A stretch of 64,000 nucleotides of DNA from Arenimonas terrae (lineage in GTDB: Bacteria > Pseudomonadota > Gammaproteobacteria > Xanthomonadales > Xanthomonadaceae): the NCBI RefSeq assembly GCF_006265115.1, contig NZ_SMDR01000001.1, positions 1 through 64,000 of the forward strand. The letters run 5' to 3'. Made by a program: the position numbers and the translations under genes. Below, one piece after another: positions 63,965 to 64,000 of this stretch (position 1 is the first letter of the stretch; each line of letters begins with the position of its first letter). Under the pieces are notes generated by a model, which worked only from the letters and a program-made list of their open reading frames with translations, was not told where the DNA came from and did no database searches.

Positions 63965-64000
63965 GCGTCACGGTCTACGGCCTGGACAACTGCGACACCT
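63961..64000 (+). CDS. ArsC/Spx-family protein, truncated by window end
   Basis: Only 13 residues are visible ([13 protein letters not shown]). VYGLxNCDT is the start of YffB/ArsC-like thioredoxin-fold proteins, with the first Cys of a CxxC. It begins by an ATGA overlap with dapD, an arrangement common in this family's neighbourhood. The rest is outside the window. Confidence 0.7.

Overview
The window is a stretch of a high-GC gammaproteobacterial chromosome, best explained as Xanthomonadales (Lysobacteraceae: the Xanthomonas, Lysobacter and Luteimonas neighbourhood). The assignment rests on protein sequences and gene order (leuS-lptE-holA-nadD-rsfS-rlmH-maf-rng-yhdP-tldD; rpsB-tsf, pyrH-frr-uppS-cdsA-dxr-rseP-bamA-lpxD-fabZ-lpxA-lpxB-rnhB, dnaE, accA). 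No rRNA, tRNA or CRISPR array was seen.

Region 1, 1-4130: a chromosomal integron cassette array. Ten complete attC recombination sites (eight of 56-60 bp, two of 88 bp) are spaced every 0.25-0.55 kb. All share one polarity, and eight small minus-strand genes of mostly unknown function lie between them (three membrane proteins, a lipoprotein, a zinc-ribbon-like protein, others). Two cassettes carry no convincing gene and are diverged copies of each other with identical 88-bp attC sites. The array continues beyond the left edge. Its right (attI-side) boundary is a lone core at 4124-4130 with no integrase next to it. G+C is visibly lower here than in the rest of the window.

Region 2, 4131-17900: accessory and housekeeping genes of mixed function, mostly minus strand. 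They are a 54-aa membrane peptide, a HAD-IB phosphatase, a zinc-ribbon protein, a DUF885 lipoprotein, a queuosine-precursor transporter, a DUF502 protein, a Ser/Thr kinase fused to an FGE-like domain, a DUF4442 thioesterase-fold protein, a DUF3667 protein, a CnoX-type thioredoxin, a membrane protein with an XRE regulator, an ABC-2 type exporter and a secreted amidohydrolase.

Region 3, 18003-33772: plus-strand core genes for leucyl-tRNA synthesis, LPS export (lptE), DNA polymerase delta (holA), NAD synthesis (nadD), ribosome silencing and 23S rRNA methylation (rsfS, rlmH), maf, RNase G, yhdP, and the TldD/PmbA protease pair flanking darP. A heptanucleotide tandem repeat with an inverted partner sits between yhdP and tldD.

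Region 4, 33792-59440: a long minus-strand run covering isoprenoid precursors (dxr, ispA, uppS), phospholipid, fatty acid and lipid A synthesis (cdsA, accA, fabZ, lpxA/B/D), envelope assembly (bamA, rseP), replication (dnaE), translation (rpsB, tsf, frr), pyrH, rnhB, tilS and xseB. Many junctions overlap by four bases (ATGA type), implying translational coupling. Two tandem DUF1232 paralogues are inserted between rnhB and dnaE. Between accA and dnaE a 685-bp gene-free stretch holds two inverted copies of an unusual two-hairpin element. The copies have the same geometry, loops and spacer, but different and internally compensated stem sequences. This is the most interesting feature outside the integron.

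Region 5, 59697-64000: map, glnD, dapD and the start of an ArsC/Spx-like gene, on the plus strand, diverging from rpsB.
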